Notes: a model not told the origin generated them from the letters alone. A DNA stretch of 64,000 nt from Nonomuraea angiospora (GCF_014873145.1 NZ_JADBEK010000001.1:5208001-5272000), one strand, 5' to 3'. Shown: positions 8,356 to 16,894, numbered from the stretch's first letter. Numbers and translations: made by a program.

Positions 8356-9015
8356 TCAGCTCACCAGACCCCTGCGGTAGGCGTAGACCACCGCCTGCAC
8401 GCGGTCACGCAGGTCGAGCTTGGTGAGGATGCGTGACACGTACGTCTTGACGGTCTCCTGGCTGATCACCAGCGTCCCGGCGATCTCGCTGTTGGACAGG
8501 CCGTCGGCGATGAGGCGCAGCACCTCCAGCTCGCGCGGGGTCAGCGCGACGTCGTTCGGGGTGTCCTCGGCGGGGCGGATGCGTGAGGCGTACCTGCCGA
8601 CGAGCTGCCGCGTCACCTCGGGCGCCAGCAGCGCGGCGCCGGACGCGACCGTGCGGATGCCGTGCAGCAGCTGCGCCGGCGGGGCGTCCTTGAGCAGGAA
8701 CCCGCTCGCCCCGGCGCGCAGCGCCTCGTACACGTACTCGTCGAGGTTGAACGTCGTCACCACGAGCACCTTGACGGGCTGCGCCACCCCGGCGCCGGCC
8801 AGCAGGCGGGTCGCCCCGATGCCGTCGAGCACCGGCATCCGCACGTCCATCACCACGACGTCCGGGTGCAGCCGGCGGGCGAGGTCGACCGCGGCGCGGC
8901 CGTCCCCGCACTCGCCCACCACCTCCAGGTCGGGCTGCGCGCCGATGATCGTCGCGAACCCGGTGCGGATCAGCGCCTGGTCATCGCAGACCAGGACCCG
9001 GACCGGCTCGGTCAC
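8356..9015 (-). CDS. NarL/FixJ-type response regulator
   Basis: A 219-residue two-component response regulator starting at GTG 9015. The receiver domain has the acidic pair D11/D12, the phospho-acceptor D57 (in VVVMDVRMP) and the conserved Lys in FLLKDAPP. The C-terminal LuxR-type helix-turn-helix starts at LTPRELEVLRLIADG and ends the protein. The GTG start overlaps the TGA stop of the upstream kinase gene by four bases, so the pair is translationally coupled. The kinase is the certain partner; target genes are unknown, with the GH43-like gene convergent and unlikely to be shared. Confidence 0.95.
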   Translation of the reverse strand: MTEPVRVLVCDDQALIRTGFATIIGAQPDLEVVGECGDGRAAVDLARRLHPDVVVMDVRMPVLDGIGATRLLAGAGVAQPVKVLVVTTFNLDEYVYEALRAGASGFLLKDAPPAQLLHGIRTVASGAALLAPEVTRQLVGRYASRIRPAEDTPNDVALTPRELEVLRLIADGLSNSEIAGTLVISQETVKTYVSRILTKLDLRDRVQAVVYAYRRGLVS

Positions 9016-10163
9016 GACGCGCTCCCGGCGGGGATGCGGGCCCGTACGACGAAGCCGCCCGCCTGCCGGCCGGCGCTGAACTCGCCGCCCAGGGCGTCGA
9101 CCCGGTCGCGGAGCCCGGCCAGGCCCCGCCCGCTCCCGCCGGGAGAGCGGGTCCCGGAGCCGGGCCCGTCGGTGCCGACCTCCACGGTGATCTCCTTCTC
9201 GCCGTAGCACACGCGGACCTCGGTGTGACTGCCGTGGGCGTACTTGAGGGCATTTGTCAGAGCTTCCTGTACGACCCTATAGGCCACGAACTCGGCGCTG
9301 CCCGCCGATTCGGCGGGCTCGCCCTCCTCGGTGAACCTCACCGGCTGCCCGGCCTGACGCGTCTGCTCCACGAGCGTGTGCAGATCGCCGGCGGACGGCG
9401 GCCCGGCGTCGGTGTCGTGGTCGGCTTTGAGCAGGTCGAGCAGGTGCCGCAGATCGCCGATGGCCCGCCGACCGGTGTCGGTGACGGCGGTCAGGGTCGC
9501 GTCGAGGCGGTCGGGGTCGGCGGTCAGGTAGCGTGCCGCCTCGGCCTGTACGACCATCGCCGTCACGTGATGGGTCACGACGTCGTGGAGCTCGCGGGCG
9601 ATGCGGGTGCGTTCGGCGGCGCGGGTGGCCTCGGCGACGTGGCGGCGGCGTTCGGCCTCGGCGGCCCGGGTGGAGCGCAGCCAGGCCCCAATGCCCCACG
9701 CGAGGACCAGCGCCAGGTAGAACATCACGATATCGGCCAGCCCCTCGTTCGAGCCGAGCCGGTCGAGCGCGATCATCAGCGGCGGGTACGCCGCGGAGAG
9801 CAGGATCACGGTGACGCGCCGGCCACGCTCCAGATGGGCGCCCGCGCTGATGAGCGCGATGGGCAGCGCGGTGCCGGCCACCGCGTGATAGGCGAAGAGC
9901 TGGTCGAGGGCGAAGCCGAGCGACACCAGGACGAGCCCGGCGGCTGGCCACCGCCGGCGCACGGCGAGCGGGAGGCACTCGAGAGCGATGACCACTACGG
10001 CCAGCGCGTCGTAGGGGCGGGACGGAAACCCCCCGATCTGCGTCCCGCGACCTTGGAACGCCGGTAAGAGTGACCCGACGGTCAGCAGCAGCGCGAACGG
10101 CAGGTCCCGTACCGTGACGTCACACCGCCGCCACAGGGCCTGGACCCGGCGGAGATCGATCAT
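9012..10163 (-). CDS. Sensor histidine kinase (HisKA_3 type)
   Basis: A 383-residue membrane kinase. Residues about 20-160 hold four to five transmembrane helices with little extracellular loop, so it probably senses a membrane-near signal. The phospho-acceptor is H193 in ARELHDVVTHHV, typical of the HisKA_3 family. The ATPase domain has EALTNALKYAHG (N box) and GRGLAGLRDRVDALGG (G box). It precedes and overlaps its response regulator. It is divergent from the lipoprotein hydrolase gene at 10325, with a 161-base shared upstream region that could hold a target site. Confidence 0.95.
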   Translation of the reverse strand: MIDLRRVQALWRRCDVTVRDLPFALLLTVGSLLPAFQGRGTQIGGFPSRPYDALAVVVIALECLPLAVRRRWPAAGLVLVSLGFALDQLFAYHAVAGTALPIALISAGAHLERGRRVTVILLSAAYPPLMIALDRLGSNEGLADIVMFYLALVLAWGIGAWLRSTRAAEAERRRHVAEATRAAERTRIARELHDVVTHHVTAMVVQAEAARYLTADPDRLDATLTAVTDTGRRAIGDLRHLLDLLKADHDTDAGPPSAGDLHTLVEQTRQAGQPVRFTEEGEPAESAGSAEFVAYRVVQEALTNALKYAHGSHTEVRVCYGEKEITVEVGTDGPGSGTRSPGGSGRGLAGLRDRVDALGGEFSAGRQAGGFVVRARIPAGSAS

Positions 10164-10324
10164 CGGACGAGCCTAGCGGCCCGGCTCCGCCGCCTGTCCC
10201 CCGTGCGAGCTACCGGCGAATGTCCACCCTGCGGTGACGATTCCGGAGCCGTCGGCTCCATAGCGTTACGGCCTGGCACGGCGCCTCAGCCGCCGGGTGA
10301 ACAGGTCTCTCACTGGAGGACAGC

Positions 10325-11215
10325 ATGCTCCGCAAGTTCAAGTCAGCCGTTGTGGCCGCGCTGTGCGGCACCGTGGTCGGTGTGGGGGTCACCGGCTGCG
10401 ACAGCGACTCGCTGGAGAACTGGGACCCGCTCGCCCCCACCACGCAGAGCCCGATCTCCGGAACCAGGAAGATCGAGGTCGCGGGCCGGTCGGTGAACGT
10501 GTCGTGTTCGGGCGACCCGGCGAAAGGCAGGCCGGTCATCATGCTGATGCACGGAGGAGGCGACGGGCTGGACAAACTGGCCGCCCTCCAGAAGACGCTG
10601 AGCAAGAGCAACCGGGTCTGCTCCTACGACCGGCTCGGCGCGGGCGCGAGCGACCAACCGGACGGCCCTCAGGACTTCTCCAGCACCGGAAAGGTTCTCA
10701 CCGCGGTGCTCGACCGGGTCGCCGGTGACGGCCCGGTCGTCCTGGCGGGGCACTCGCTGGGCGGGCTGATCGCCGCCAGGTACGTCCCCGACCATCAGGA
10801 CCGGGTCAAGGGGCTGGTCCTGATGGACGCCACACCACCCACGATGGTGGCCGACATCTCGAAGGCGATCCCCGCGTCCGCCACCGGTCAGGCGGCCGAG
10901 TTGCGCGCGCAGAACCTCGCGATCTTCCAGGGACAGAACCCGGAGAAGCTCGTCATCACCGACGGGAAGGTCCGCTCCGCCGGGAACATCCCGGTGGAGG
11001 TGATCCAGCATGGGAAGCAGTACCTCGCGGCCCTCCCCACGTACGGGCCGCGCCTGGAGCGGGCGTGGTCCGCGGGCCAGCGCAAGTGGCTCGCGGTGTC
11101 CAGCGGCAGCAAGCTGAGCACGGCCACCGGCAGCGGGCACTACATCTACGTCGACCAGCCCGAGGTCGCCGTCCAGGCCATCGAGCGCGTCACCTCGCAG
11201 GCCGCGCGCGGGTGA
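10325..11215 (+). CDS. Alpha/beta hydrolase, predicted lipoprotein
   Basis: A 296-residue protein with a signal sequence ending in the lipobox-like VTGC (C25), so it is probably anchored outside the membrane. The mature part is an alpha/beta hydrolase: HGGGD oxyanion region at about 76-80, nucleophile S144 in GHSLGG, an acidic residue in the LVLMDATPP strand region, and catalytic His in GSGHYIYVDQP near the end. Substrate unknown; the divergence from a sensor kinase suggests it could be part of an envelope or signal-degrading response. ATG 10325 has GGAGG nine bases upstream. Confidence 0.85.
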   Translation: MLRKFKSAVVAALCGTVVGVGVTGCDSDSLENWDPLAPTTQSPISGTRKIEVAGRSVNVSCSGDPAKGRPVIMLMHGGGDGLDKLAALQKTLSKSNRVCSYDRLGAGASDQPDGPQDFSSTGKVLTAVLDRVAGDGPVVLAGHSLGGLIAARYVPDHQDRVKGLVLMDATPPTMVADISKAIPASATGQAAELRAQNLAIFQGQNPEKLVITDGKVRSAGNIPVEVIQHGKQYLAALPTYGPRLERAWSAGQRKWLAVSSGSKLSTATGSGHYIYVDQPEVAVQAIERVTSQAARG

Positions 11216-11239
11216 CCGGCCGGTGGAGGGCCGCGGCGG

Positions 11240-11815
11240 TCAACGCCTGGACGGCGCCAGATGGGCGCGCTCCCCTTGCGCGCCGAACAGGGTGAGCAGT
11301 TCCGCGGGCCGGTCGTCGGCGCTGCCGATCCAGTGCGGGATGCGGGTGTCGAACTCCACGGCCTCGCCGACGCCGACCAGGAACTCCTGCTCGCCGAGCA
11401 AGAACCTGACCTGCCCGTTGAGGACGTAGAACCACTCGTATCCCTCGTGGGTCCGCAGGTTCTTCCTGGCCGATCGGCCGGCGGGTGGATAGATCACCTT
11501 GTACGCCTGGATGCCGCCCGCCCGCCTGGTCAACGGCACCATCACCAGCCCGGATCGCCGCACCGGGCGCAGGTGGATGCGCGGGTCGCCGGTGGGCGGC
11601 GCCGCCACGAGGTCATCGAGCGGGACGCCGTGCGCCCGGGCCAGCGGCAGCAGCTGCTCCAGCGTGGGGCGGAGCTTGCCGTTCTCGAGACGGGACAGCG
11701 TGCTCGCGGTGAGGCCGGTCTCGTCCGCCAGCGCCGCCAGCGTGGCGCCCCGCGCCCGGCGCAGGGCACGCAGCCGCGGCCCGACTCCGGCCAGAACGTC
11801 TTCGGAGGTGTCCAT
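11240..11815 (-). CDS. XRE-family regulator with C-terminal cupin
   Basis: A 191-residue one-component regulator. Residues about 8-65 are an XRE helix-turn-helix (LAALADETGLTASTLSRLENG). Residues about 105-180 are a cupin barrel (HEGYEWFYVLNGQVRFLLG, then EAVEFDTRIPHWIGS), the usual ligand-sensing part of this group. ATG 11815 is chosen because the DNA-binding domain follows directly; an upstream ATG would add 25 residues without homology. It is divergent from the methyltransferase/DinB pair (134 bases between starts), its likely target. Confidence 0.85.
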   Translation of the reverse strand: MDTSEDVLAGVGPRLRALRRARGATLAALADETGLTASTLSRLENGKLRPTLEQLLPLARAHGVPLDDLVAAPPTGDPRIHLRPVRRSGLVMVPLTRRAGGIQAYKVIYPPAGRSARKNLRTHEGYEWFYVLNGQVRFLLGEQEFLVGVGEAVEFDTRIPHWIGSADDRPAELLTLFGAQGERAHLAPSRR

Positions 11816-11949
11816 GTCCCCGATGATGCGGATCCGCAACTTTTCTTGCAAGCCGGCGACGGCGCCGACCATGCTGCCGGTACACCGCCGGCGGGCAAGG
11901 TGCGTATCGGATCGCGCTCGGCACGCCGGCCGACGAAGGGGCGACTCAC

Positions 11950-12687
11950 ATGGATTCCCGGCCACCCACCGCCGACGCCGCGGGCGACCAGGCTGCGACA
12001 CACGAGGACGCCGCAGACGACCAGGGCACGGCATATGAGGACATTGCGAGCGATCGGGGCCCGACTCATGAGGACGCCGCGCTGTTCTGGGAGCGGCACT
12101 ATCGCGCCCGCCGTACCTGGGACGCACGCGTCAACCCCTTGCTCGCCGAGACCGCCGCGCCGCTGCCCCCCGGCGCCGCCCTGGACCTGGGCTGCGGCGC
12201 CGGCGGCGACACCATCTGGCTCGCCCGGCGGAGCTGGCACGTCACCGCCGTGGACATCTCCGTCACCGCCGTCGAACGGGTGCGGGAACGCGCCCACGAA
12301 CTCGGCCTCACCGACCGGGTCACCACCGAACAGCACGACCTGGCCCGAAGCTTCCCGGCCGGCCGGTTCGACCTCGTCTCCGCCCAGTACTTCCACACCC
12401 CGTTCCCGTTGCTCCGCGGCCAGGTCCTGCGCACCGCCGCACGAGCCCTGCGCCCCGGCGGTCTGCTGCTGATCGTCGACCACGGCTCCACCGCGCCCTG
12501 GTCGTGGAACCAGGACCCCGGCCTCCACTACCCCACCCCCGCCGAGGTCGCCGCCGAACTCGCGCTCGACCCCGCGCACTGGACCGTCCTGCGCACCGGC
12601 ATGCCCCACCGTCCGGCCACCGGACCCGCCGGCCAGACAGCCACCGTCATCGACCACGTCCTGCTCATCCAGCGAACCGCCGGATGA
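11950..12687 (+). CDS. Class I SAM-dependent methyltransferase
   Basis: A 245-residue methyltransferase. The SAM-binding motif I is LDLGCGAGGDTIWLA (about residues 78-92), followed by VTAVDIS (motif post-I) and the motif II/III strands FDLVSAQYFH and LRPGGLLLIVDHG. Before the fold there is an unusual acidic N-terminal extension with three 11-residue repeats. Sequence resembles tellurite-resistance TehB-like or small-molecule methyltransferases. It is followed by a DinB-family gene overlapping or closely spaced, and both may be controlled by the divergent XRE-cupin regulator. Confidence 0.88.
   Translation: MDSRPPTADAAGDQAATHEDAADDQGTAYEDIASDRGPTHEDAALFWERHYRARRTWDARVNPLLAETAAPLPPGAALDLGCGAGGDTIWLARRSWHVTAVDISVTAVERVRERAHELGLTDRVTTEQHDLARSFPAGRFDLVSAQYFHTPFPLLRGQVLRTAARALRPGGLLLIVDHGSTAPWSWNQDPGLHYPTPAEVAAELALDPAHWTVLRTGMPHRPATGPAGQTATVIDHVLLIQRTAG
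11986..12084 (+). repeat. Three 33-base in-frame repeats at the methyltransferase N terminus
   Basis: Residues 13-45 read DQAATHEDAAD, DQGTAYEDIAS and DRGPTHEDAAL: three 11-residue degenerate copies sharing D, T/A-H/Y-E-D and A. They lie before the methyltransferase fold. At DNA level the copies have diverged, so the duplication is old or the repeat is kept at protein level. Confidence 0.75.
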
Positions 12688-12716
12688 CCGCCCGTACCTC
12701 GCCAGGGAGCGACTCG

Positions 12717-13214
12717 ATGCCGCCGAACCGCGCGCAGCGACCCAAGGACACCACGCCTCCCCGGACCGGCGCCGACGAGAAGGCCACGCTGCGGGGCTTC
12801 CTCGACTATCTGCGCGACGCGGTCGCGGACAAGGTCGCGGGCGCACCGGAACCGCAGGTCCGAACGGGCGGAGTGCCCTCGGGCACCAACCTTCTCGGGC
12901 TGCTCAGGCATCTGGCGTTCGTCGAACGGTTCTACTTCCTCGGCGAGGACGTCGGCGACTGGGACGCCACCATGCGACCGTCCGCGCAGGACACCGTCGA
13001 GGGCGTGCTCGCCGACTACCGCGAGGCCGTCGAGCGAGCGAACCAGGTCATCGACGCCTGCCCAGATCTGGCCCTCCCCGCCCCGCGCCCCCCGCGCCCG
13101 GGGCCGGCACCGTCGATGCGATGGGTCCTCGTGCACATGATCGAAGAGACCGGCCGGCACGCCGGCCACGCCGACATCCTCCGCGAGCGGATCGACGGAT
13201 CCACCGGCCGCTGA
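12717..13214 (+). CDS. DinB-family (DUF664) protein
   Basis: A 165-residue four-helix bundle protein. The DUF664/DinB features are the N-terminal ADEKATLRGFLDYLRD helix, LLGLLRHLAFVERFYF with the first metal His, and the C-terminal WVLVHMIEETGRHAGHADILRE with two further His. Relatives include mycothiol-dependent enzymes, so a thiol-linked detoxification role is possible but not shown. ATG 12717 has AGGGAG at good spacing; an alternative ATG at 12684 overlaps the methyltransferase stop as ATGA and would add 11 residues. Either way the gene is coupled to the methyltransferase. Confidence 0.85.
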   Translation: MPPNRAQRPKDTTPPRTGADEKATLRGFLDYLRDAVADKVAGAPEPQVRTGGVPSGTNLLGLLRHLAFVERFYFLGEDVGDWDATMRPSAQDTVEGVLADYREAVERANQVIDACPDLALPAPRPPRPGPAPSMRWVLVHMIEETGRHAGHADILRERIDGSTGR

Positions 13215-13226
13215 CAAAACCGCGTG

Positions 13227-14087
13227 TCACTTGGTCCAGATGGCGGCGTAACGGCCCCGTTCGGCGTTGATGTTGATCGGGTAGAAGCCCTTCGCCTTGA
13301 GCTCCGTGAATCGGCTCTGGTAACCGGCGGCGGTCATACCGATGTAGGAGTACCAGGCGCCGGGATTGTCGTTGCGCCAGACGGTGGTGTAAAGGTTGTT
13401 GCCGCTCACCGCGATGGCGGTGGGGCGGTAGCCCTTCGCGACATGGCTCTTGAACTCGAAATCGTGATCTTCCTGGGTCAGGCCGGTTCTGACCAGCCAG
13501 CGGGCGCGGCTGGGGTTGGCCACCCAGACCGCGACGTAGCGCGGGACCTCGGCGGTGCCGTACACGTCGACCGAGGCCGGCATCAGGCCGTTCTCGCGGG
13601 CGGTCCCGGTCATCTGGAGAAGCTGGGCGGGGCTGAGGTCATGCTTGGCGACGAACCGGGAACCGGGGTTCTTGATGAAGATGGCGGCGAAGCGAGCGGT
13701 GGCGTTGTAGCCGGTGGCGCTGACCACGGCGGGCTGGTAGCCCTGGGCGGCGAGCTGGTCGAACCGCCTCTGGTAGCCGTCTGCGGACATGTCCTGATAC
13801 ATCACCCAGGGAAGGTCGCCGCCCATGGCGCGGCCTGAGGTCGACCATATCCCGGCGTACCGGATGCGGCCCGAGAAGTCGGTGGAGATGTTGACCGTGA
13901 TGGGCCGGTAGCCCTGGGCGCGCAGGGTGTTGAACCGCTCGGTCTGCTGGGCGGAGGTGAGGTCGTGGTAGGCGACGAACGGCGGCGCCGTCTGCGCACG
14001 CGCGGTCTGGGCCTGGGCGGTCCCGGCGGACGCCGTCAGCGTGAGGGCACCCACGGCCACGGCTAAGATCTTGCGCTTCTTCTGCAT
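13227..14087 (-). CDS. Secreted protein made of five bacterial tandem repeat (BTRD1-like) domains
   Basis: A 286-residue exported protein: signal peptide at residues 1-27 (MQKKRKILAVAVG through AQA) and then five repeats of about 48-52 residues. Each has the pattern aromatic-Y/H-D-L/M-T/S, an F-x-x-L-x-x-x-GYRP or GYQP turn, and ends in a Y-A-x-I/V-W/F strand (for example YRPITVNI then YAGIW; YRPTAIAV then YTTVW). This matches the repeat found in polyglycine-hydrolase-like and other secreted beta-lactamase-fold enzymes, but here no enzyme domain follows. A binding or matrix role is likely. It follows the cupin gene by 36 bases and may be the last gene of that operon. Confidence 0.75.
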   Translation of the reverse strand: MQKKRKILAVAVGALTLTASAGTAQAQTARAQTAPPFVAYHDLTSAQQTERFNTLRAQGYRPITVNISTDFSGRIRYAGIWSTSGRAMGGDLPWVMYQDMSADGYQRRFDQLAAQGYQPAVVSATGYNATARFAAIFIKNPGSRFVAKHDLSPAQLLQMTGTARENGLMPASVDVYGTAEVPRYVAVWVANPSRARWLVRTGLTQEDHDFEFKSHVAKGYRPTAIAVSGNNLYTTVWRNDNPGAWYSYIGMTAAGYQSRFTELKAKGFYPININAERGRYAAIWTK

Positions 14088-14123
14088 GGAACGTTCCTTT
14101 CACTCGTTTCCGGCAGCAGGAGA

Positions 14124-14573
14124 TCACAGGGTGGCGTGCGGTGGTGGACCGATGATCTCGTAGCCGTGGCGGGCGGCCACCTCGGCCAGCAGGCCAGGGT
14201 CGGGGTCGCAGGCGGCGATGTCGGCGGCGAAGTGTTCGAAGCCGGCCGGCCACGTCAGTTGGAGCAGGCGTAGCGGAGAGTCCTGGCGGTTGGCGAAGGC
14301 GTGGGGCAGGTGGCGCGGCAGCAGGACGAAGTCGCCGGCTCCGGCCTGCCAGGTCTCGTCGCCGCAGTAGAGCTGGACGGTACCTGACAGCACGTAGAAC
14401 GCCTCGTCGTCGCGCTGGTGCACATGCCAGGGAGTGGCGAAATTCGGCGGGCACTCCTGCTCGATCAGGGTCAGGGCCTTGCCGGTCTCCGACTCCCCCA
14501 CCTTCACGGTCATCGTGGTGCCGAGAAACTGCCGGGTGACACCGGCGCCGGCGGGCAGGTGGAGCGCGCTCAT
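14124..14573 (-). CDS. Cupin-domain protein
   Basis: A 149-residue single-domain cupin. The metal-binding motif 1 reads TPWHVHQRDDEAFYVLSG (two His, Glu) and motif 2 is GDFVLLPRHLPHAFANR. It lacks any DNA-binding domain and could be a small dioxygenase, isomerase or binding protein. ATG 14573 overlaps the stop of the upstream VOC gene by four bases (ATGA), so the two are translated together and probably act in the same reaction series. Confidence 0.85.
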   Translation of the reverse strand: MSALHLPAGAGVTRQFLGTTMTVKVGESETGKALTLIEQECPPNFATPWHVHQRDDEAFYVLSGTVQLYCGDETWQAGAGDFVLLPRHLPHAFANRQDSPLRLLQLTWPAGFEHFAADIAACDPDPGLLAEVAARHGYEIIGPPPHATL

Positions 14574-14962
14574 GGCCGCCTCTCCCGGGTGTAGAGCCGC
14601 AGCTCGATGCCGTCGGGGTCGATGATGCCGCCGACCAGCCATCCCACGCTGCCTTCGGCGATGCCGGAGTGCTCCACGCCGACCGCGTCCAGGTGCTCGG
14701 ACCAGGCGTGGAGCGCCTGCAAGGTCGGCACGGCCAACGCGACCGGATCGAACCCGCTCAACCCGGCGGCCCGGTCGGGCTCCTCGCGCAGCGCGATCAT
14801 GAGCGTCTGGTCCGTGTCGGTCAGGGCCACGCCGCGCAGCACGCCGTCCTCGACGAACTCGATCGCCACCTCGAGGCCGAGCACGCGCCGATACCACTCC
14901 AGGCTCTTGTGCACGCTGGAGACGGGGAGCTTGACGTGGTGGAACCCGCCTAAGAGCACCAT
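14570..14962 (-). CDS. VOC-family (glyoxalase/dioxygenase-fold) protein
   Basis: A 130-residue protein of the vicinal oxygen chelate fold: paired beta-alpha-beta-beta-beta units, first with FHHVKLPVSSVHKSLEWYRRVLGLE and second with VALAVPTLQALHAWSEHLDAVGV, ending in IIDPDGIELRLYT, where the Glu is the usual metal ligand. Such proteins are glyoxalases, fosfomycin/bleomycin-type resistance proteins or ring-cleaving dioxygenases; this one cannot be placed further. It is the first gene of a VOC-cupin(-BTRD1) operon transcribed away from a TetR gene, with the operator in the 57-base gap. Confidence 0.88.
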   Translation of the reverse strand: MVLLGGFHHVKLPVSSVHKSLEWYRRVLGLEVAIEFVEDGVLRGVALTDTDQTLMIALREEPDRAAGLSGFDPVALAVPTLQALHAWSEHLDAVGVEHSGIAEGSVGWLVGGIIDPDGIELRLYTRERRP

Positions 14963-14976
14963 GATTCACCTCTTGT

Positions 14977-15015
14977 AGTGCCACTCTAAGGTCATACTCT
15001 AAAGTGGTACTCTAA
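14977..15015. promoter_or_regulatory. TetR operator with inverted repeat and three ACTCTAA repeats
   Basis: AGTGCCACT (14977-14985) and AGTGGTACT (15003-15011) form an imperfect inverted repeat. Inside it the heptamer ACTCTAA occurs three times at exactly 13-base steps (14983, 14996, 15009). The block fills most of the 57-base gap between the divergent VOC and TetR genes and ends four bases before the TetR start, as expected for an autoregulated repressor site. Confidence 0.7.
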
Positions 15016-15019
15016 ATTG

Positions 15020-15643
15020 ATGGAAGACGTCAAGAGCCCGAAGCGGCGCTCCGCACAGACCAGAAGCCGCATCGTGAACGCCGCCCAAGGGCTGTTCGTG
15101 GTGCGCGGCTACGCCGGAACGACCTTCCAGCTCGTCGCCGACGCGGCCGAGGTGTCGGTGCAGACGGTGTACTTCCATTACGGGACCAAGAGCCAGCTGC
15201 TCAAGCACGTGGTCGACGTCGCCTCCGCCGGGGACGACGAGCCCGTGCCGCTCCTCCAACGGCCCTGGTTCGCCGCGTTGCAGGCGGCGCAGGACCCGGC
15301 GGAGGTCGTACGAGGATGGGTGCACCAGAGCGGGGTCATCCTCGACCGGGTCGCCCCCGTCCTGGCGGTGGTCCGCGACGCGGCGGCCGGCGACCCCGAC
15401 ATGGCCGCCCAATGGGCCGCCAACAGCGAGCAGCGGCACACCGCCCACGGCGAGATCATCGCCATTCTGGCCCGCCTGCGGGCCCTGCGGCCCGACCTGA
15501 CCGAGCACCTGGCCACCGACGTCACCGTCGGGATCTTGTCGCCGGATCTGTTTCTGGTGATGAGGCGGGAATGCGGGTGGACCACGGCGCAGTGGGAGGG
15601 CTGGGCCGCCGATCAGCTCTCCCACGGCCTGTTGTCCGTCTGA
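15020..15643 (+). CDS. TetR-family regulator
   Basis: A 207-residue regulator. The N-terminal helix-turn-helix reads TRSRIVNAAQGLFVVRGYAG and VQTVYFHYGTKSQLL (residues about 13-62); the remainder is an alpha-helical ligand domain with no clear subfamily. ATG 15020 lies only four bases after the last operator repeat, so the message may have almost no leader. It is divergent from the VOC/cupin operon and probably represses both that operon and itself through the 14977-15015 operator. Confidence 0.92.
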   Translation: MEDVKSPKRRSAQTRSRIVNAAQGLFVVRGYAGTTFQLVADAAEVSVQTVYFHYGTKSQLLKHVVDVASAGDDEPVPLLQRPWFAALQAAQDPAEVVRGWVHQSGVILDRVAPVLAVVRDAAAGDPDMAAQWAANSEQRHTAHGEIIAILARLRALRPDLTEHLATDVTVGILSPDLFLVMRRECGWTTAQWEGWAADQLSHGLLSV

Positions 15644-15857
15644 CGCTCAGGGCGCGCTCGCCGGTTGAGGCATTTGCCGGATCCGCCATCATTCGCGACC
15701 GGGAAGTGGCGTGTGACATGGGCTTTTGCAGCGGCTTCCTTGCCCAAGTAATAGGTGAACGACCGTCCGTTACGGAATCCTTGAGCAGGCGAGAACGCCC
15801 GCAGCCCACCACACCGGCTGCTCCCCCGAAGCGATCAACAAGTGCGATGGCGGACCC

Positions 15858-16592
15858 GTGGAACAGCTGGAATACCGAAGGCTCATCAAGGTGCTGGAGC
15901 AAGTGGCCGGGGCTCGGGATGGGGAGCTCTATCCGGTGCTGGCCGAGGCCGTGGCCGTGCATCTCGGGTGGATCGACGCGTTCGTGGCCGAGAACCCCGC
16001 GTACCTGGCGCTGGGAAGCGACGGCGAGGAGCAGTACCTCACCAGGTTCCGGCCGGACTTCGTGGAGGAGTACGCCGAGCGCTGGCGGTTGAACAATCCG
16101 TTCGCCTCGCACGACGGGGTCGTCTGCCTGACCCGCCGCGGTGTGGCGACCCTCGGACAGCTCCGCCTTCGGGCGACCGGGCCGGAGCGGGACTTCGCCG
16201 ACACGTTCCTGCGCCGCCACGGCATCGACGACATGCTGAAGATCGTCGTCAGGTCCCCGGCCACGGGCGCGGTCAGCACGCTGGGGGTGCCGTTCGACGG
16301 TGATCGGCGCGCCATCGAGCCGGGCGACCTGCTGATGGCGGCCACGCTGGGCCCGTTGCTGAGCCCGTACTTCGACGCGAAGCCCGTGCCGGCCTTCGTA
16401 CGGGACCTCACCTCAGCTGAGCGCGACGTGGCCGAACTGGCGGTGCTCGGGCTGGACCACCGGCACATCGCGCGGCGCCTGAACGTCGGCGAGGGCACGG
16501 TCGAGGAACGCCTCACCCGCGTCCTCGAGAAGACCGGATGCGGCAGCCTGACCGAGCTGACCACCCAGTGGAGACACCGTCCGACGGGCTGA
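15858..16592 (+). CDS. LuxR-type regulator with an uncharacterised N-terminal domain
   Basis: A 244-residue protein with a C-terminal LuxR/GerE helix-turn-helix (LTSAERDVAELAVLGLDHRHIARRLNVGEGTVEERLTRVL, about residues 185-224). The first 180 residues form a domain I do not recognise, with FVEEYAERWRLNNPFASHDG and a GAF-like ending. GTG 15858 is the best start; the 214-base gap upstream shows no other gene. It stands alone, so its target may be itself or the following kinase gene. Confidence 0.8.
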   Translation: MEQLEYRRLIKVLEQVAGARDGELYPVLAEAVAVHLGWIDAFVAENPAYLALGSDGEEQYLTRFRPDFVEEYAERWRLNNPFASHDGVVCLTRRGVATLGQLRLRATGPERDFADTFLRRHGIDDMLKIVVRSPATGAVSTLGVPFDGDRRAIEPGDLLMAATLGPLLSPYFDAKPVPAFVRDLTSAERDVAELAVLGLDHRHIARRLNVGEGTVEERLTRVLEKTGCGSLTELTTQWRHRPTG

Positions 16593-16807
16593 CCGGGCCT
16601 GACGGTCGGAGAAGACGGTCAAGAAGAGAGCCGCCCCCTCAGATGATCGTCCTGAGCCGCGAGCCCGACGTCGCGCATGTTACGGTGTGCCCTTCCCACC
16701 ACGGGCTTCGCCGCATGCCGAGCGGCATCCGCAGGCCCGGCTCCGGGACACAGCCGTCGGCTCGCACCGGCCGACCCCTGCGACACCCGCATCTGGAGGA
16801 ACAGCCA

Positions 16808-16894
16808 GTGGAGAAACTCGCGCCCGCCGGGCCCGGACCGCGAACGGCCCACTTATGCGACGATGACGCGCCCTGCCGCACGGCGGTGGCATGA
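16808..16894 (+). CDS. Possible 28-residue ORF coupled to the kinase gene
   Basis: GTG 16808 has GGAGGA seven bases upstream. The 28-codon frame ends with a TGA inside the ATGA shared with the kinase start at 16891. The product has two Cys (LCDDDAPC) and no recognisable domain. It may be a small protein or only a device that brings ribosomes to the kinase start. The 215 bases before it (16593-16807) hold no gene I can support. Confidence 0.4.
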   Translation: MEKLAPAGPGPRTAHLCDDDAPCRTAVA

